IMG/VR virus record: IMGVR_UViG_3300023257_000007
Coordinates: 284,223 to 348,222 of that record
DNA: 64,000 bases
Direction: 5' to 3' (one strand)
Origin: a virus
A model generated the notes under the pieces. That model was not told the origin of the DNA and did not search any database. It saw only the letters and a list, made by a program, of their open reading frames with translations. Every line of letters starts with the position of its first letter. Position 1 is the first letter of the stretch. Shown here piece after piece: positions 17,600 to 26,024 of the stretch. The translations under genes and the position numbers were made by a program.

Positions 17600-17952
17600 T
17601 TATAATACTCCTAATTTAATCGAATCAATTATTTCTCTTATTAATTTACATGCTTCAATAAGACCTGCCTCTAGTGCTTCTTCGTAGGTTTTATATTCAC
17701 CTACTACATCTGTTGGATAACTAGAACCATTATCACTTTGTTCACCTATTTTATAACCATATTTAGTACAATTAAATTGAGCATTAACATCTAATTTGTA
17801 TTTTTTTCTTTAAATATATGATATTTTTCCATGATTCTTTCAACAATTAATTCTCTTAACTCATAATAACTAATTTGTAATTTTTTGTCTTCAATTGTGA
17901 GTAAATCTTCCCATGTTGTTGCTTCTCTTAAGGCTTTTTTCATATTTTCCAT
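17600..17952 (-). pseudogene. Frameshifted C-tagged protein
   Basis: One frame starts at an ATG at 17952 (MENMKKALREATTWEDLLTI) and stops at 17791. A second frame continues through YKTYEEALEAGLIEACKLI and ends IKLGVL at 17600. The switch lies in a run of seven A residues; one more A would give a single 117-residue protein. The end matches the C-terminal tag. It is either an assembly error, decay or slippage. Confidence 0.7.
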
Positions 17953-18003
17953 TTTTTCATTTGTTTTTATTCTTATTTAGAATCATTCCAAATAAGATCA
18001 TTT

Positions 18004-18660
18004 TTATTTTCTAATTCTTTCTATTTTATATTTTCTAAGTTTTCTTACAGTTTTCTTATTATGGGTTTCAATTTGTTCTGGAGTAAAACCAATCCATAAA
18101 TCAACATCTACAGGAATTAAAATACCTTCTAATTGAGACCAATTATCACATGATAAATATTTTAAACTTTTAGGTAATTTTGGTAACCTTTTAATTGGAT
18201 TATCATAACATTGTAAATCTTCTAAATCTTCTGGTAATACTGGTAATTCTTTCAATAAATTTGTATCACAATATAAATATTTAAGTGTTTTTGGTAAATC
18301 AGGTAATTCAGTTAATTCATTTTCATAACAATATAAATGTGCTAAATCTTCTTTTAATTCAGGTAACTTTTTTAAATCTTTTCTCTCAAACACATCTTTA
18401 GCTAATGAACCATATTTTTCAATCAATTCAACAGCTCCTTCAAGTTCTTTTATCAATACATTAAATTGTGTTTCATTCCTAATACTTTTATATTTATTGT
18501 AATATACTTTAAACATATCATCATATTCTTTAAATTTAACATACAATATAAAATAATAATATACATTGATGTGTATTTTTTCAATATATTCAATATATTC
18601 AAAAAGTTTATTAAAATTATCTGTATTATATTTATGTCTCACCCTTTCCAATTTACTCAT
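18004..18660 (-). CDS. Leucine-rich repeat protein with basic tail
   Basis: The 218 residues comprise an N-terminal helical region (1-105), four LRR units (LPxLPKxLKYLYCD), and a C-terminal block. The block ends TVRKLRKYKIERIRK, a loose version of the basic tail. The N-terminus MSKLERVRHKYN echoes the KLERV part of that tail. It probably binds a host protein; no enzymatic domain is seen. Confidence 0.75.
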   Translation of the reverse strand: MSKLERVRHKYNTDNFNKLFEYIEYIEKIHINVYYYFILYVKFKEYDDMFKVYYNKYKSIRNETQFNVLIKELEGAVELIEKYGSLAKDVFERKDLKKLPELKEDLAHLYCYENELTELPDLPKTLKYLYCDTNLLKELPVLPEDLEDLQCYDNPIKRLPKLPKSLKYLSCDNWSQLEGILIPVDVDLWIGFTPEQIETHNKKTVRKLRKYKIERIRK

Positions 18661-18665
18661 AAGGT

Positions 18666-19004
18666 TTAATCACTCATCTTCAGGTTTTTCTTCACTAAGA
18701 AATTTATTGCTAAATTTATTAATTTAGAATTATAATTTTTAAATTGTTCTAATACTAACTTATTTATTTCTTCAGTTTGATGTTTATCTATAACATTAAT
18801 TTCAATCATTCCATATTCAAAATTATATCTAATGTAGTAATTAACAAAATAATTAATTATTACATTACCTAATTCTAAATTATAAAGATTAGCATTAGTT
18901 TCTTTAGTTACTTTATAACTTTCTTTATTAAGAGATTTTATAATCTCCTTTAATAAATCTTTTTCTAAATTTTTCATTTCCGTTTGTTTATTCATTTTAT
19001 TCAT
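18666..19004 (-). CDS. Hypothetical protein
   Basis: This 112-residue helical protein starts MNKMNKQTEMKNLEKDL; Met1, Met4 or Met10 could be the start. It overlaps the small gene at 18997. No family recognised. Confidence 0.55.
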   Translation of the reverse strand: MNKMNKQTEMKNLEKDLLKEIIKSLNKESYKVTKETNANLYNLELGNVIINYFVNYYIRYNFEYGMIEINVIDKHQTEEINKLVLEQFKNYNSKLINLAINFLVKKNLKMSD

Positions 19005-19158
19005 TATTTTTTAAATACTCATTTACACATTCTGATAAAGACTCAGATTCAAATTTAACAACAAATTCACCTAATTCTCTTGAATAATGTATTTGGTTAT
19101 TAATGGTTAAAGATTGATATAACACCAATATTTGACCTTCGTTTTCATTAGTACACAT
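18997..19158 (-). CDS. Small hypothetical protein
   Basis: The frame has 53 codons: MCTNENEGQILVLYQSLTIN onward, ending ECVNEYLKNNE. It overlaps both neighbours by a few bases, the arrangement seen throughout this operon. Confidence 0.5.
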   Translation of the reverse strand: MCTNENEGQILVLYQSLTINNQIHYSRELGEFVVKFESESLSECVNEYLKNNE

Positions 19159-19438
19159 ATTTTATATCTATTGGTTCAAAGACACTAAATTGCCAACAAT
19201 ATTGACCTTCTGGTGGATTAAAACCATAATTATCATGAGGTTTTCCTCTTGGTTCGTATTCTACTTCTAATAATACATTACCATAACTATCTCCAAAATC
19301 ATCTGGTGATAAATAAGTGTGTCTATAGTTAAAAGTTACTCCCCATAATACTCCTTCTTGTTGTATTTTATCCCAATTTTCTTGTGTTGTTCTGTGATAA
19401 AATTTATAACTCATTATAATATAACTTTTAAAGTTCAA
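19148..19438 (-). CDS. Small ART-like/RNA 2'-phosphotransferase-like fold protein
   Basis: The better start is the ATG at 19414 (MSYKFYHRTTQENWDK). YHRTTxxNWDKIxxEGVLWG, then RHTYLSP, then NVLLEVEY resembles the opening motifs of Tpt1/DarT-type ART folds. At about 88 residues it would be a minimal version. It is not closely related to the three larger ART-like proteins here. Enzymatic activity is unproven. Confidence 0.45.
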   Translation of the reverse strand: MNFKSYIIMSYKFYHRTTQENWDKIQQEGVLWGVTFNYRHTYLSPDDFGDSYGNVLLEVEYEPRGKPHDNYGFNPPEGQYCWQFSVFEPIDIKYVY

Positions 19439-19444
19439 AATTAT

Positions 19445-19669
19445 TTAAACTTCTTCTTCATTTGCTTCTCGAAAATTATTTGTATGATACATACCAATAA
19501 TTTTACCGGTTTTTAAATCTCCTAATATACAATGACCTGGCGCTTGTGGAACTTCTCCAAAAAATATAAATAATTTCTCACCAAATAAATCTTTGTAATA
19601 TTTTTCGTATGTTTCATCTGTGCAAGTAGTTCTATCAAAAACTACAAACGCGTTTTGTCTAATCTTCAT
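19445..19669 (-). CDS. Hypothetical protein
   Basis: This 74-residue protein starts MKIRQNAFVVFDRTTCTDET and ends NNFREANEEEV. It overlaps the gene at 19659. Unrecognised. Confidence 0.55.
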   Translation of the reverse strand: MKIRQNAFVVFDRTTCTDETYEKYYKDLFGEKLFIFFGEVPQAPGHCILGDLKTGKIIGMYHTNNFREANEEEV

Positions 19670-19994
19670 TTTCTTCTTCTCTTTTTATTAATGTATAACC
19701 TACCGTATATCCTTTATGATATACGTTTCTTTCTCTTTCATTTGAAACAATTACAAAAGCATTTGAATCCATATCTGGTTCAAATTCTTGGTTGAAACCA
19801 GTCTTCAAAAAAGTATCATCTCGATCTATTAAATTTATATTGATAATATCTGTTCTTCTTTTAGGATATATAGGCACATTAAATTCATATTCTGAATTAC
19901 CTTTATATATGATCAATGTATCTTGGTCTTTAAATTTACTAATTATAGAATCTCTACATTTCTCAATATATTCTCCATATGCGTCACGTCCCAA
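19659..19994 (-). CDS. Hypothetical protein
   Basis: This 111-residue protein starts at TTG 19994 (MGRDAYGEYIEKC); that start overlaps the end of the small gene at 19984. It ends with an acidic tail (REEENED). Function unknown. Confidence 0.55.
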   Translation of the reverse strand: MGRDAYGEYIEKCRDSIISKFKDQDTLIIYKGNSEYEFNVPIYPKRRTDIININLIDRDDTFLKTGFNQEFEPDMDSNAFVIVSNERERNVYHKGYTVGYTLIKREEENED

Positions 19995-20073
19995 ACATGC
20001 ACAATTTACTAATTATTTTAAGATCATTATATATTTCATTTGCAATTTTCTCTCTTAATTCTTTTTCATCCAT
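19984..20073 (-). CDS. Small hypothetical protein
   Basis: A frame of 29 codons, MDEKELREKIANEIYNDLKI onward, overlaps the next gene by 11 bp. It resembles the N-terminal helix of other short phage proteins; coding is likely but unproven. Confidence 0.4.
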   Translation of the reverse strand: MDEKELREKIANEIYNDLKIISKLCMFGT

Positions 20074-20089
20074 ATTATTCTTAGTTTTA

Positions 20090-20209
20090 TTATTTATACC
20101 AAAAAGCTGTTACATCCTGATAACTTGTAATGATAAAATCATCCTCAGGATTTTCAATCATTCCTTTTATTTTTGATTCAGTTATACAAAAAGTAAATTT
20201 CATATTCAT
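20090..20209 (-). CDS. Small hypothetical protein
   Basis: The 39-codon frame is MNMKFTFCITESKIKGMIEN onward, ending VTAFWYK; the second ATG at 20203 is an alternative start. It fills a gap in the minus-strand run. Confidence 0.45.
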   Translation of the reverse strand: MNMKFTFCITESKIKGMIENPEDDFIITSYQDVTAFWYK

Positions 20210-20236
20210 CGTGGCAATATTTTCTCATATTTTGGT

Positions 20237-20380
20237 TCATAATACTATCCAACTTAATAGTAAATAAATAATTGCTGATGCACCAAACGAAAAGAATGTT
20301 AAAAATATAAATATAAATCTATATATCCAAGCATCTACATTTGTCTCACTTCCTAAGTGTTCACATAATCCTGTAATCAT
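20237..20380 (-). CDS. Small PspC-like membrane protein
   Basis: The 47-residue sequence MITGLCEHLGSETNVDAWIY leads into a hydrophobic segment FIFIFLTFFSFGASAIIYLL. This resembles the PspC domain (G-x-C-x-x-L then a membrane segment), which in bacteria is linked to phage-shock and envelope-stress responses. The role in the phage is unknown. Confidence 0.55.
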   Translation of the reverse strand: MITGLCEHLGSETNVDAWIYRFIFIFLTFFSFGASAIIYLLLSWIVL

Positions 20381-20382
20381 AA

Positions 20383-20913
20383 TTAATCTCCTTTTTTAAA
20401 ATGTTTTTTTATTTTATTAATTGTATATTCAGACAAAATCCATGGAAATGTATATCCACTTTCTTTTTCTAATTTATCTGATTTTTCGTTTAAAAATCTT
20501 TCATTGCCTGGTATTTCTACAAAATATTTAATATCTTCATAATTAAAGTTTGAAACTACACCTGAACAAACATCCCATTTTGAATATTGTGTCCTGAGTT
20601 TTATTTCTCCAAGAACGGGATTCAACTCAACCAATTTTTCATAATGAAAATCAGCAACTCTAACATCATTTAAATGATATGGTGATATATTAAATAATTC
20701 TGGAAAAGTTTTCCAATCTCCGCATATGTTTATATCTAAATATTCTGAATAGTCTTGAGCGGGTTTTTGCTCTATATTCTCAATTCCAAAACAAACCCAC
20801 ACATCACCATTATGGTATTCAGTTATTTTTTCTAATATTGATGTACCAATTTCTATTCTATCTTCTACTGATTTTGTATAACCAAAATCACAGGCACCTG
20901 ATTTTTTATTCAA
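20383..20913 (-). CDS. Hypothetical protein
   Basis: This 176-residue protein starts MNKKSGACDFGYTKSVEDRI and carries many aromatic residues. It ends three bases upstream of the PspC-like gene start. No family recognised. Confidence 0.6.
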   Translation of the reverse strand: MNKKSGACDFGYTKSVEDRIEIGTSILEKITEYHNGDVWVCFGIENIEQKPAQDYSEYLDINICGDWKTFPELFNISPYHLNDVRVADFHYEKLVELNPVLGEIKLRTQYSKWDVCSGVVSNFNYEDIKYFVEIPGNERFLNEKSDKLEKESGYTFPWILSEYTINKIKKHFKKGD

Positions 20914-20989
20914 TTTTTATAATATTCTTTTTTGTGGTTATGTCTTTTTCAACTATAAACAGTAAACTGTTTTAAAAAATATACATTTT
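20914..20989 (-). ncRNA. Possible TnpB right end / omega-RNA region
   Basis: The 76 bp after the tnpB stop contain a hairpin AAACAG-TAAA-CTGTTT at 20957-20972. TnpB guide RNAs normally come from the 3' end of the gene and this flank. The guide boundary cannot be fixed by eye. Confidence 0.3.
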
Positions 20990-22186
20990 TTAATTTGAAC
21001 CAATAGTTATTAATTCTGGATGAACAGCACACCCTCTATCCCATTTAAATTCTGGGACTACTTTTTTTAATATATTATATGATGCGTTTAAATCAGCATT
21101 TATTAATATGTTTTCTTTACTTTTAAACATACCCCTTGAAACCCTTTTACCACAATATTCTTTATGTTTTTTTAATTCTTCACCATCAATAAAAGAACAT
21201 TTACTTGTGAAACTTTCTTCATTTAATTTAACATTCAAACCTTCTTTTAATGCTTTATATTCAATCATTTGAATTAATTTATAAAAAGGTATTTGAACAA
21301 AATTTTGATTATTCTTCTTACCCATATTTACATTTTGTTTCCAACTTTTATTATAACCAATAATTATTGTATTTAAATCATTTTTTAAACAAAAATCAAC
21401 CAAATATTTAGATGCATTATGTAAGTAATTATTTATTTTATTATTTCTTTTTTCAGTTAATAAATATAACCTTTTACTTATAAAAGTTTTCTTTGGTAAT
21501 TTTGATTGTAATTTAGACAACTTTTTATTATAATATTGATTAATTGATTTTAATGGTCTACCGTTAATGATTATAGGTTTTACAACCTTTTCATTTGAAG
21601 TTATAGCCATTAAATTATTTACACCTAAATCAACACTACAATATTTACTATTGTCTAACTTTAAAGGTTTTTCATCATATTTATATACTATATTTATTTT
21701 ATATTTTTTTGTTTTAAGTGGTTTTACCTGAACCTCAATTATTTTTTTACTTTTATTTTGAAATGGTAATTTAATACCTGTTTTATATAATTCTATATAA
21801 CCTTCCTTTTCAAGATTTTTAGTTTTTACAGCATTATCCACCAAAATGGCTGTAAATTTACTATTTTTAGGTAAATATTTAGGTAAATTTGGTTTACCAG
21901 TAAATCTATTTGGATTCTTTTTCCATTCTTTCATAGCGTTAAAAAAACTTTTCCAATTTGCATTAAGTATTCTTAGTGTTGGTCTAGCAATTCTAGATAA
22001 TAAATCTTTATATTCTACGTGATCTTTCATAATGGTATACATATCATATACTGTAATATAATTACCATGATTAATAAATTCCTGTCTGATAATGTAGTTA
22101 GCTTTATTGTAAAGATTTTTGGTTTTAACACAAATATCGTTTAAATTATTGTTATTTTTAATTATATGTGATTCAATTAAATACAA
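20990..22186 (-). CDS. tnpB: TnpB-family RNA-guided nuclease, rearranged RuvC site
   Basis: The protein has 398 residues from a TTG start. RuvC-I is SVDLGVNNLMAI with D186 and RuvC-III is NADLNASYN with D365. At RuvC-II the usual glutamate position is G277 (IIIGYNKSWKQN); a glutamate in NEESFTSK (E323/E324) probably replaces it, as in a known TnpB subgroup. The normal CxxC zinc pairs are absent. No tnpA is nearby. A phage promoter motif lies 30 bp upstream, so the gene is expressed with phage genes. It would cut DNA guided by an RNA from its own 3' end. Confidence 0.85.
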   Translation of the reverse strand: MYLIESHIIKNNNNLNDICVKTKNLYNKANYIIRQEFINHGNYITVYDMYTIMKDHVEYKDLLSRIARPTLRILNANWKSFFNAMKEWKKNPNRFTGKPNLPKYLPKNSKFTAILVDNAVKTKNLEKEGYIELYKTGIKLPFQNKSKKIIEVQVKPLKTKKYKINIVYKYDEKPLKLDNSKYCSVDLGVNNLMAITSNEKVVKPIIINGRPLKSINQYYNKKLSKLQSKLPKKTFISKRLYLLTEKRNNKINNYLHNASKYLVDFCLKNDLNTIIIGYNKSWKQNVNMGKKNNQNFVQIPFYKLIQMIEYKALKEGLNVKLNEESFTSKCSFIDGEELKKHKEYCGKRVSRGMFKSKENILINADLNASYNILKKVVPEFKWDRGCAVHPELITIGSN

Positions 22187-22215
22187 TTTGTGTAGAAATA
22201 ATTTTTCTTTACACC

Positions 22216-22225
22216 TATATATTAA
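22216..22225 (-). promoter_or_regulatory. Phage promoter motif before tnpB
   Basis: TATATATTAA, the exact reverse complement of the motif, lies 30 bp before the TTG start of the TnpB gene. Confidence 0.45.
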
Positions 22226-22264
22226 AAATAAAAAGTCAAGATAATATTTTTTATGGTTTTAATA

Positions 22265-22549
22265 TCATTTATTACATAAATGTACCAAACGTACTATGGT
22301 TTTAATATCATTTTTATTAAATCCGTTAATTTTAATTCTACCTCCTGTTGTTTTAAATAATAATCCGTCTCCAAATAAACCACCTTCAACTGTTATTTCA
22401 ACAATATTTTTTATTAGAATAACTGTTTCGTTTATTGATATTAAATTACCATCTCTTTTTTTATAAATCACTTCTGAATCAGTGATAGTTATGTGGTCAG
22501 GTCTTAATAAATTGCCTCCGCACCAAAATTGTGATTTGAATTTTTTCAT
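22265..22549 (-). CDS. Small PH-like domain protein
   Basis: This 94-residue protein alternates short strands (DHITITDSEVIYKKRDG, then VEITVEGGLFGDGLLFKT) and ends in a helix. This is typical of small bacterial PH-like proteins, some of them membrane associated. It precedes tandem membrane paralogs. Confidence 0.45.
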   Translation of the reverse strand: MKKFKSQFWCGGNLLRPDHITITDSEVIYKKRDGNLISINETVILIKNIVEITVEGGLFGDGLLFKTTGGRIKINGFNKNDIKTIVRLVHLCNK

Positions 22550-22557
22550 ACTTAATT

Positions 22558-23142
22558 TTAATTTAATTTTATTATATTATTTTTATTTTTCTTTTTTTCT
22601 TTTCCAATATAAATTGTGGTATCTTCACCCGCAATTTCATTAATAACTTTTGTTTCTGAAATTATTAATTTAACACCATCTGACTTTTCTGGATTCTTAT
22701 ATTCTTTTGTAATTATTTCATCAGGTTTTGTCTCAACTTCAGGATTAGTATAACTTATACCACCATTGTCTCCAATTCCAAAATGGTCAAAAGTTTCATA
22801 ATGATTCCATGTTGTATTTTTAGTAAATATACTATCAAACTCATGTATATTTACTTCAGTATATTCTTGTATGTGATTTTCACCATCATACTTATAATTT
22901 ACAATAACAATCTCTTTTGTCTTATTATATTCAATTACTGGATATATTTGAGATGTTTCTGTTTTCCAATCAATCAAAAGACCTACAACTGATGAAGCAA
23001 AAATAACACAAAGAAAAGCAAACATAAATCCAGCTCCAACCGAAAAATCATTGTAATAATTTTTCTTCTTCCACGTTGTAAAAATTGAACATATTAATAA
23101 TATAAAGGCAATACTACTTGCAACAATCAACAGTGTACTCAT
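22558..23142 (-). CDS. Two-TM membrane protein, tandem paralog 1
   Basis: This 194-residue protein has two hydrophobic segments (about 4-22 and 36-56), then an extracytoplasmic beta domain starting IYPVIEYNKTKEIVIVNYKY. A charged tail ends NIIKLN. Three further genes at 23145, 23679 and 24181 share this order and the YPxIxYN motif. The layout resembles DUF3592-type proteins. Confidence 0.65.
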   Translation of the reverse strand: MSTLLIVASSIAFILLICSIFTTWKKKNYYNDFSVGAGFMFAFLCVIFASSVVGLLIDWKTETSQIYPVIEYNKTKEIVIVNYKYDGENHIQEYTEVNIHEFDSIFTKNTTWNHYETFDHFGIGDNGGISYTNPEVETKPDEIITKEYKNPEKSDGVKLIISETKVINEIAGEDTTIYIGKEKKKNKNNIIKLN

Positions 23143-23144
23143 AA

Positions 23145-23676
23145 TTAATTTAATTTTATAATGTTAAACTTCTTTTTCTCTTTTTTTGTTTCTTCCTTCT
23201 TTTTCTCTTTAGGTTTTTCCTTAGGTTCTTCTTTTTTATATGATATCTCTCTGATTTTTGTTGAATCAACTATTTCAGGTGTCTCAAATTTTAAATTATG
23301 TTCTATAATTTTACCAAAATGATTTATTTCTTCTTTCACATAAAATACAGTATTCTCATTAAAATTAGTTTCAAACTCTTTATTTGTATATTTCTTTGCA
23401 AATGTTGTTGTCCAATTACTTAATTTATAATCATAAGTTGCTTTAACAACAAGAGTTTCTTCATTGTAAATAATATCAGGATAAGCATCAATATCATTTC
23501 TTTTCCATCCAGTAAAATAACCAATTAAAAATGTTGCAATAATAACAACTATAAACCACACACAAACAAGTACCAGTACTCCACTCATGATAACCACCAT
23601 CATCCCATGGTGTAAAAATCATAAATATTAAAAGTATTAAGGCTATACTTCCACCAATCCATATTAATAAACTCAT
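23145..23676 (-). pseudogene. Two-TM membrane protein, tandem paralog 2, frameshifted
   Basis: The first membrane segment (MSLLIWIGGSIALILLIFMI, from 23676) and the rest (VLVLVCVWFIVVIIATFLIG, then YPDIIYN, ending NIIKLN at 23145) are in different frames. The switch falls around 23580-23603. The joined product matches its three neighbours. The downstream frame alone has its own ATG at 23603 and could give a 152-residue one-TM protein. Confidence 0.65.
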
Positions 23677-23678
23677 AT

Positions 23679-24179
23679 CTAATTTATTTTTATAATATTT
23701 TTTTTATCTGTAATTTTTACAGTATCTTTCTCTTCTTTTATATTGTTAATTGAACGCAATAAATCTTTTTCTTCTTTTATATTTGAATAATTTTTATATT
23801 CGTAATCACTTTTCTGTTGAAATGTAACTTTTATATCCTTTTTATGTCCAAATAAATTTTTATCAAAAACAATATACCATTGTATATCATTTGTTAATTT
23901 ATCATATTTAATATTAACACCATCTTCATAATCTTTACCATCATATTGATAAATGGCAGTTACTTGATAATTCGTTTTATTGTGTCTTATTTTAGGATAT
24001 ATCTGGTGTGTTTCATTGCTATAACTTATAGAAGCGTAAAACCAAAATATAATTGAACAAATTAAAGTACAAATCAATGCACCATACCAATGTTCAGTTG
24101 CTTTACCAATCCATCCAAATATTAAACCTAATATACAAGCCGAACATATACATATCATAACTATTACACTTACACTCAT
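23679..24179 (-). CDS. Two-TM membrane protein, tandem paralog 3
   Basis: This 166-residue protein has membrane segments at about 5-24 and 33-52. They are followed by IYPKIRHNKTNYQVTAIYQY and a charged tail ending NIIKIN. It is separated from its paralogs by 1-2 bp. Confidence 0.65.
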   Translation of the reverse strand: MSVSVIVMICICSACILGLIFGWIGKATEHWYGALICTLICSIIFWFYASISYSNETHQIYPKIRHNKTNYQVTAIYQYDGKDYEDGVNIKYDKLTNDIQWYIVFDKNLFGHKKDIKVTFQQKSDYEYKNYSNIKEEKDLLRSINNIKEEKDTVKITDKKNIIKIN

Positions 24180-24180
24180 A

Positions 24181-24666
24181 TTACAATTCTATTAAATTAC
24201 TTTTTATTTTTTCTTTTATTTCAGGGTCTTTTTTCTTTTCTTCTGTTTTTTCTTCTGTTTTCTTAGAATAATCAACGCTTTTAACTATATTTTTAGGTTT
24301 TTTAAATACTATTGTAGATTTATTAAGTTTATAACCATAAAAATTCATATTATATTCAACATACCACTCTAAACCAGGTTTAAGATCATTGAAATTAACA
24401 TTAATCTTTTCTGTTTTTTCTTCACCTTTATATTCATAAATAGCATAAACAATTTGATTATTTTCATCATAATCTATTCTAGGATAGATTCTTTCAGATA
24501 CTTTATCAAACACATTACCCATAAATATAAATATGATAACAAATGAAATAACACCAATAATAAGACTCGGTACTCCAAGACCGACCAAATCTTTTTTTAT
24601 CGAATAAATAAATCCCAATAAACATAATGGGAATATAAATAAATTTATTAAAGCAATTATACTCAT
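24181..24666 (-). CDS. Two-TM membrane protein, tandem paralog 4
   Basis: This 161-residue protein has membrane segments at about 5-22 and 30-50, the motif IYPRIDYDENNQIVYAIYEY, and a Lys/Glu tail ending NLIEL. It follows the CoaB-like gene by 1 bp. Confidence 0.65.
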   Translation of the reverse strand: MSIIALINLFIFPLCLLGFIYSIKKDLVGLGVPSLIIGVISFVIIFIFMGNVFDKVSERIYPRIDYDENNQIVYAIYEYKGEEKTEKINVNFNDLKPGLEWYVEYNMNFYGYKLNKSTIVFKKPKNIVKSVDYSKKTEEKTEEKKKDPEIKEKIKSNLIEL

Positions 24667-24667
24667 T

Positions 24668-25318
24668 TTAGTTAAATATTTTATTAATTAATTTTTTGGC
24701 AATATCATCTTTGCCATTACATTTCACATAATTTTTCTCTGTATCAATAATATAAGCAATATGTTCTTTTGCTATTTGCATTTCTAATTTATCATTAGCA
24801 ATAACAAAATCACTATTGTTTCTAGTCATTGATTCATAAGCAATGTCAATCAAATTATTCAAAGATTGACCAACTTCAAACTTAAAACTAACAAGTTTAA
24901 TTTCTGGATTCCACTTCTTAATATAAGAAATAACTTTGGGATTCTTTTTAATTCTTGATCTTAAAGAATCAATAAAGGCTTGTGGACTATCGCTTTTTAA
25001 TTTTTCATTTAAAGATTCAAAACCAAAATCACTAATAGCCATTGAATGAATCACCACATCCATTTTTGGTATTAATTTTTCCATTTCTTCCATAACTTCT
25101 TCAACAGAGTCAGCATATATTATATTGCCTTTGTAGAATATTTCAGGAATTACTGAATATTTAGAGCATAAATAATAACAATCTTGAATTTTGACTGATT
25201 TACTCATGAGCAAATTGTCAGCAATCTTTGCTCCTAATTTACCTGTACTAATATTAGTTAATACTCTTACATCATCTAAATATTCTCTAGTTCCACCCGC
25301 TGTAATTAAAATCTTCAT
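24668..25318 (-). CDS. coaB: CoaB-like phosphopantothenate-cysteine ligase
   Basis: This 216-residue protein starts MKILITAGGTREYLDDVRVL and has NISTGKLGAKIADNL. It also has VIHSMAISDF with the conserved alkyl-binding loop, an SFKFEVG element, and an NDSDFVIAND-like element (NNSDFVIAND). These are the CoaB hallmarks. The reaction joins cysteine to phosphopantothenate using a nucleotide triphosphate. In most bacteria CoaB is fused to CoaC; here they are separate genes 0.7 kb apart. Confidence 0.85.
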   Translation of the reverse strand: MKILITAGGTREYLDDVRVLTNISTGKLGAKIADNLLMSKSVKIQDCYYLCSKYSVIPEIFYKGNIIYADSVEEVMEEMEKLIPKMDVVIHSMAISDFGFESLNEKLKSDSPQAFIDSLRSRIKKNPKVISYIKKWNPEIKLVSFKFEVGQSLNNLIDIAYESMTRNNSDFVIANDKLEMQIAKEHIAYIIDTEKNYVKCNGKDDIAKKLINKIFN

Positions 25319-25329
25319 ATTTTTATATT

Positions 25330-25530
25330 TTATATTTTGTCATAAATTATTATATCTACACTATTAACATAACTACTTTCTTTCTTTGAAGCAAACACTT
25401 TAATGTCTATCAATCTTCTTTCTTTACACCATATATCTAACCATTCATTGACTTGATTTTTTATATCCCATCTTCCAATAGATAGTAAAGTGTCTATTCT
25501 TTTAGTTTCTTCTATACTATTTAAACTCAT
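25330..25530 (-). CDS. Small tandem paralog 1
   Basis: This 66-residue protein, MSLNSIEETKRIDTLLSIGR onward, ends VDIIIYDKI. It shares MxLNxxEET...W...IDIK and an IIYD end with the two genes upstream. It overlaps the next copy by 4 bp. Function unknown. Confidence 0.65.
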   Translation of the reverse strand: MSLNSIEETKRIDTLLSIGRWDIKNQVNEWLDIWCKERRLIDIKVFASKKESSYVNSVDIIIYDKI

Positions 25531-25721
25531 ATTATATCATATATTATTAGTATATCTTTATCCCATTCACTACCTTTAGATAATGTAATTTTTATATCAA
25601 TAATTTTATATTTTTCTTTATTCTCATTGATCCACTCATTAATTCTTGTTTGAACTTGAGTTTGTCTAATATCATATAAAAACTTAACCTGTAATGTTTC
25701 TTCTGTTTTATTTAAACTCAT
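25527..25721 (-). CDS. Small tandem paralog 2
   Basis: This 64-residue protein, MSLNKTEETLQVKFLYDIRQ onward, ends DILIIYDII. The ATGA overlaps on both sides show an operon of duplicated genes. Confidence 0.65.
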   Translation of the reverse strand: MSLNKTEETLQVKFLYDIRQTQVQTRINEWINENKEKYKIIDIKITLSKGSEWDKDILIIYDII

Positions 25722-25921
25722 ATTATATCATATATTATTAGTATATCTTTTCTAAACTCATATTCTTCATCAGAAGACGATGCAATTATATTTATATCTA
25801 TAATTTTATAATTAGATTTATTTTTCTCAATCCAATTGTTTATTTTCTTTGATACCTTTTTTTGTTTAATATCATATAAATAATGGACTCTCTTTGTTTC
25901 GTCTATTTTATTTAGGTTCAT
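25718..25921 (-). CDS. Small tandem paralog 3
   Basis: This 67-residue protein, MNLNKIDETKRVHYLYDIKQ onward, ends KDILIIYDII. It is the closest in sequence to copy 2. Confidence 0.65.
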   Translation of the reverse strand: MNLNKIDETKRVHYLYDIKQKKVSKKINNWIEKNKSNYKIIDINIIASSSDEEYEFRKDILIIYDII

Positions 25922-26024
25922 AAATTATCAGTATTGATTTGTAAGAACTAGAATAACTACCACCAGTAGAATTTGATATTATTTTAATATTTATTAATTC
26001 AATATCCTCATTTTCCTTTAACCA
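25908..26024 (-). pseudogene. 3' fragment of a fourth tandem paralog
   Basis: A 38-codon frame without a start reads WLKENEDIELINIKIIS and ends SILIIYEPK, matching the second half of the small paralogs. It begins inside the end of the CoaC-like gene in another frame. This suggests a deletion joined the two genes. Confidence 0.6.
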
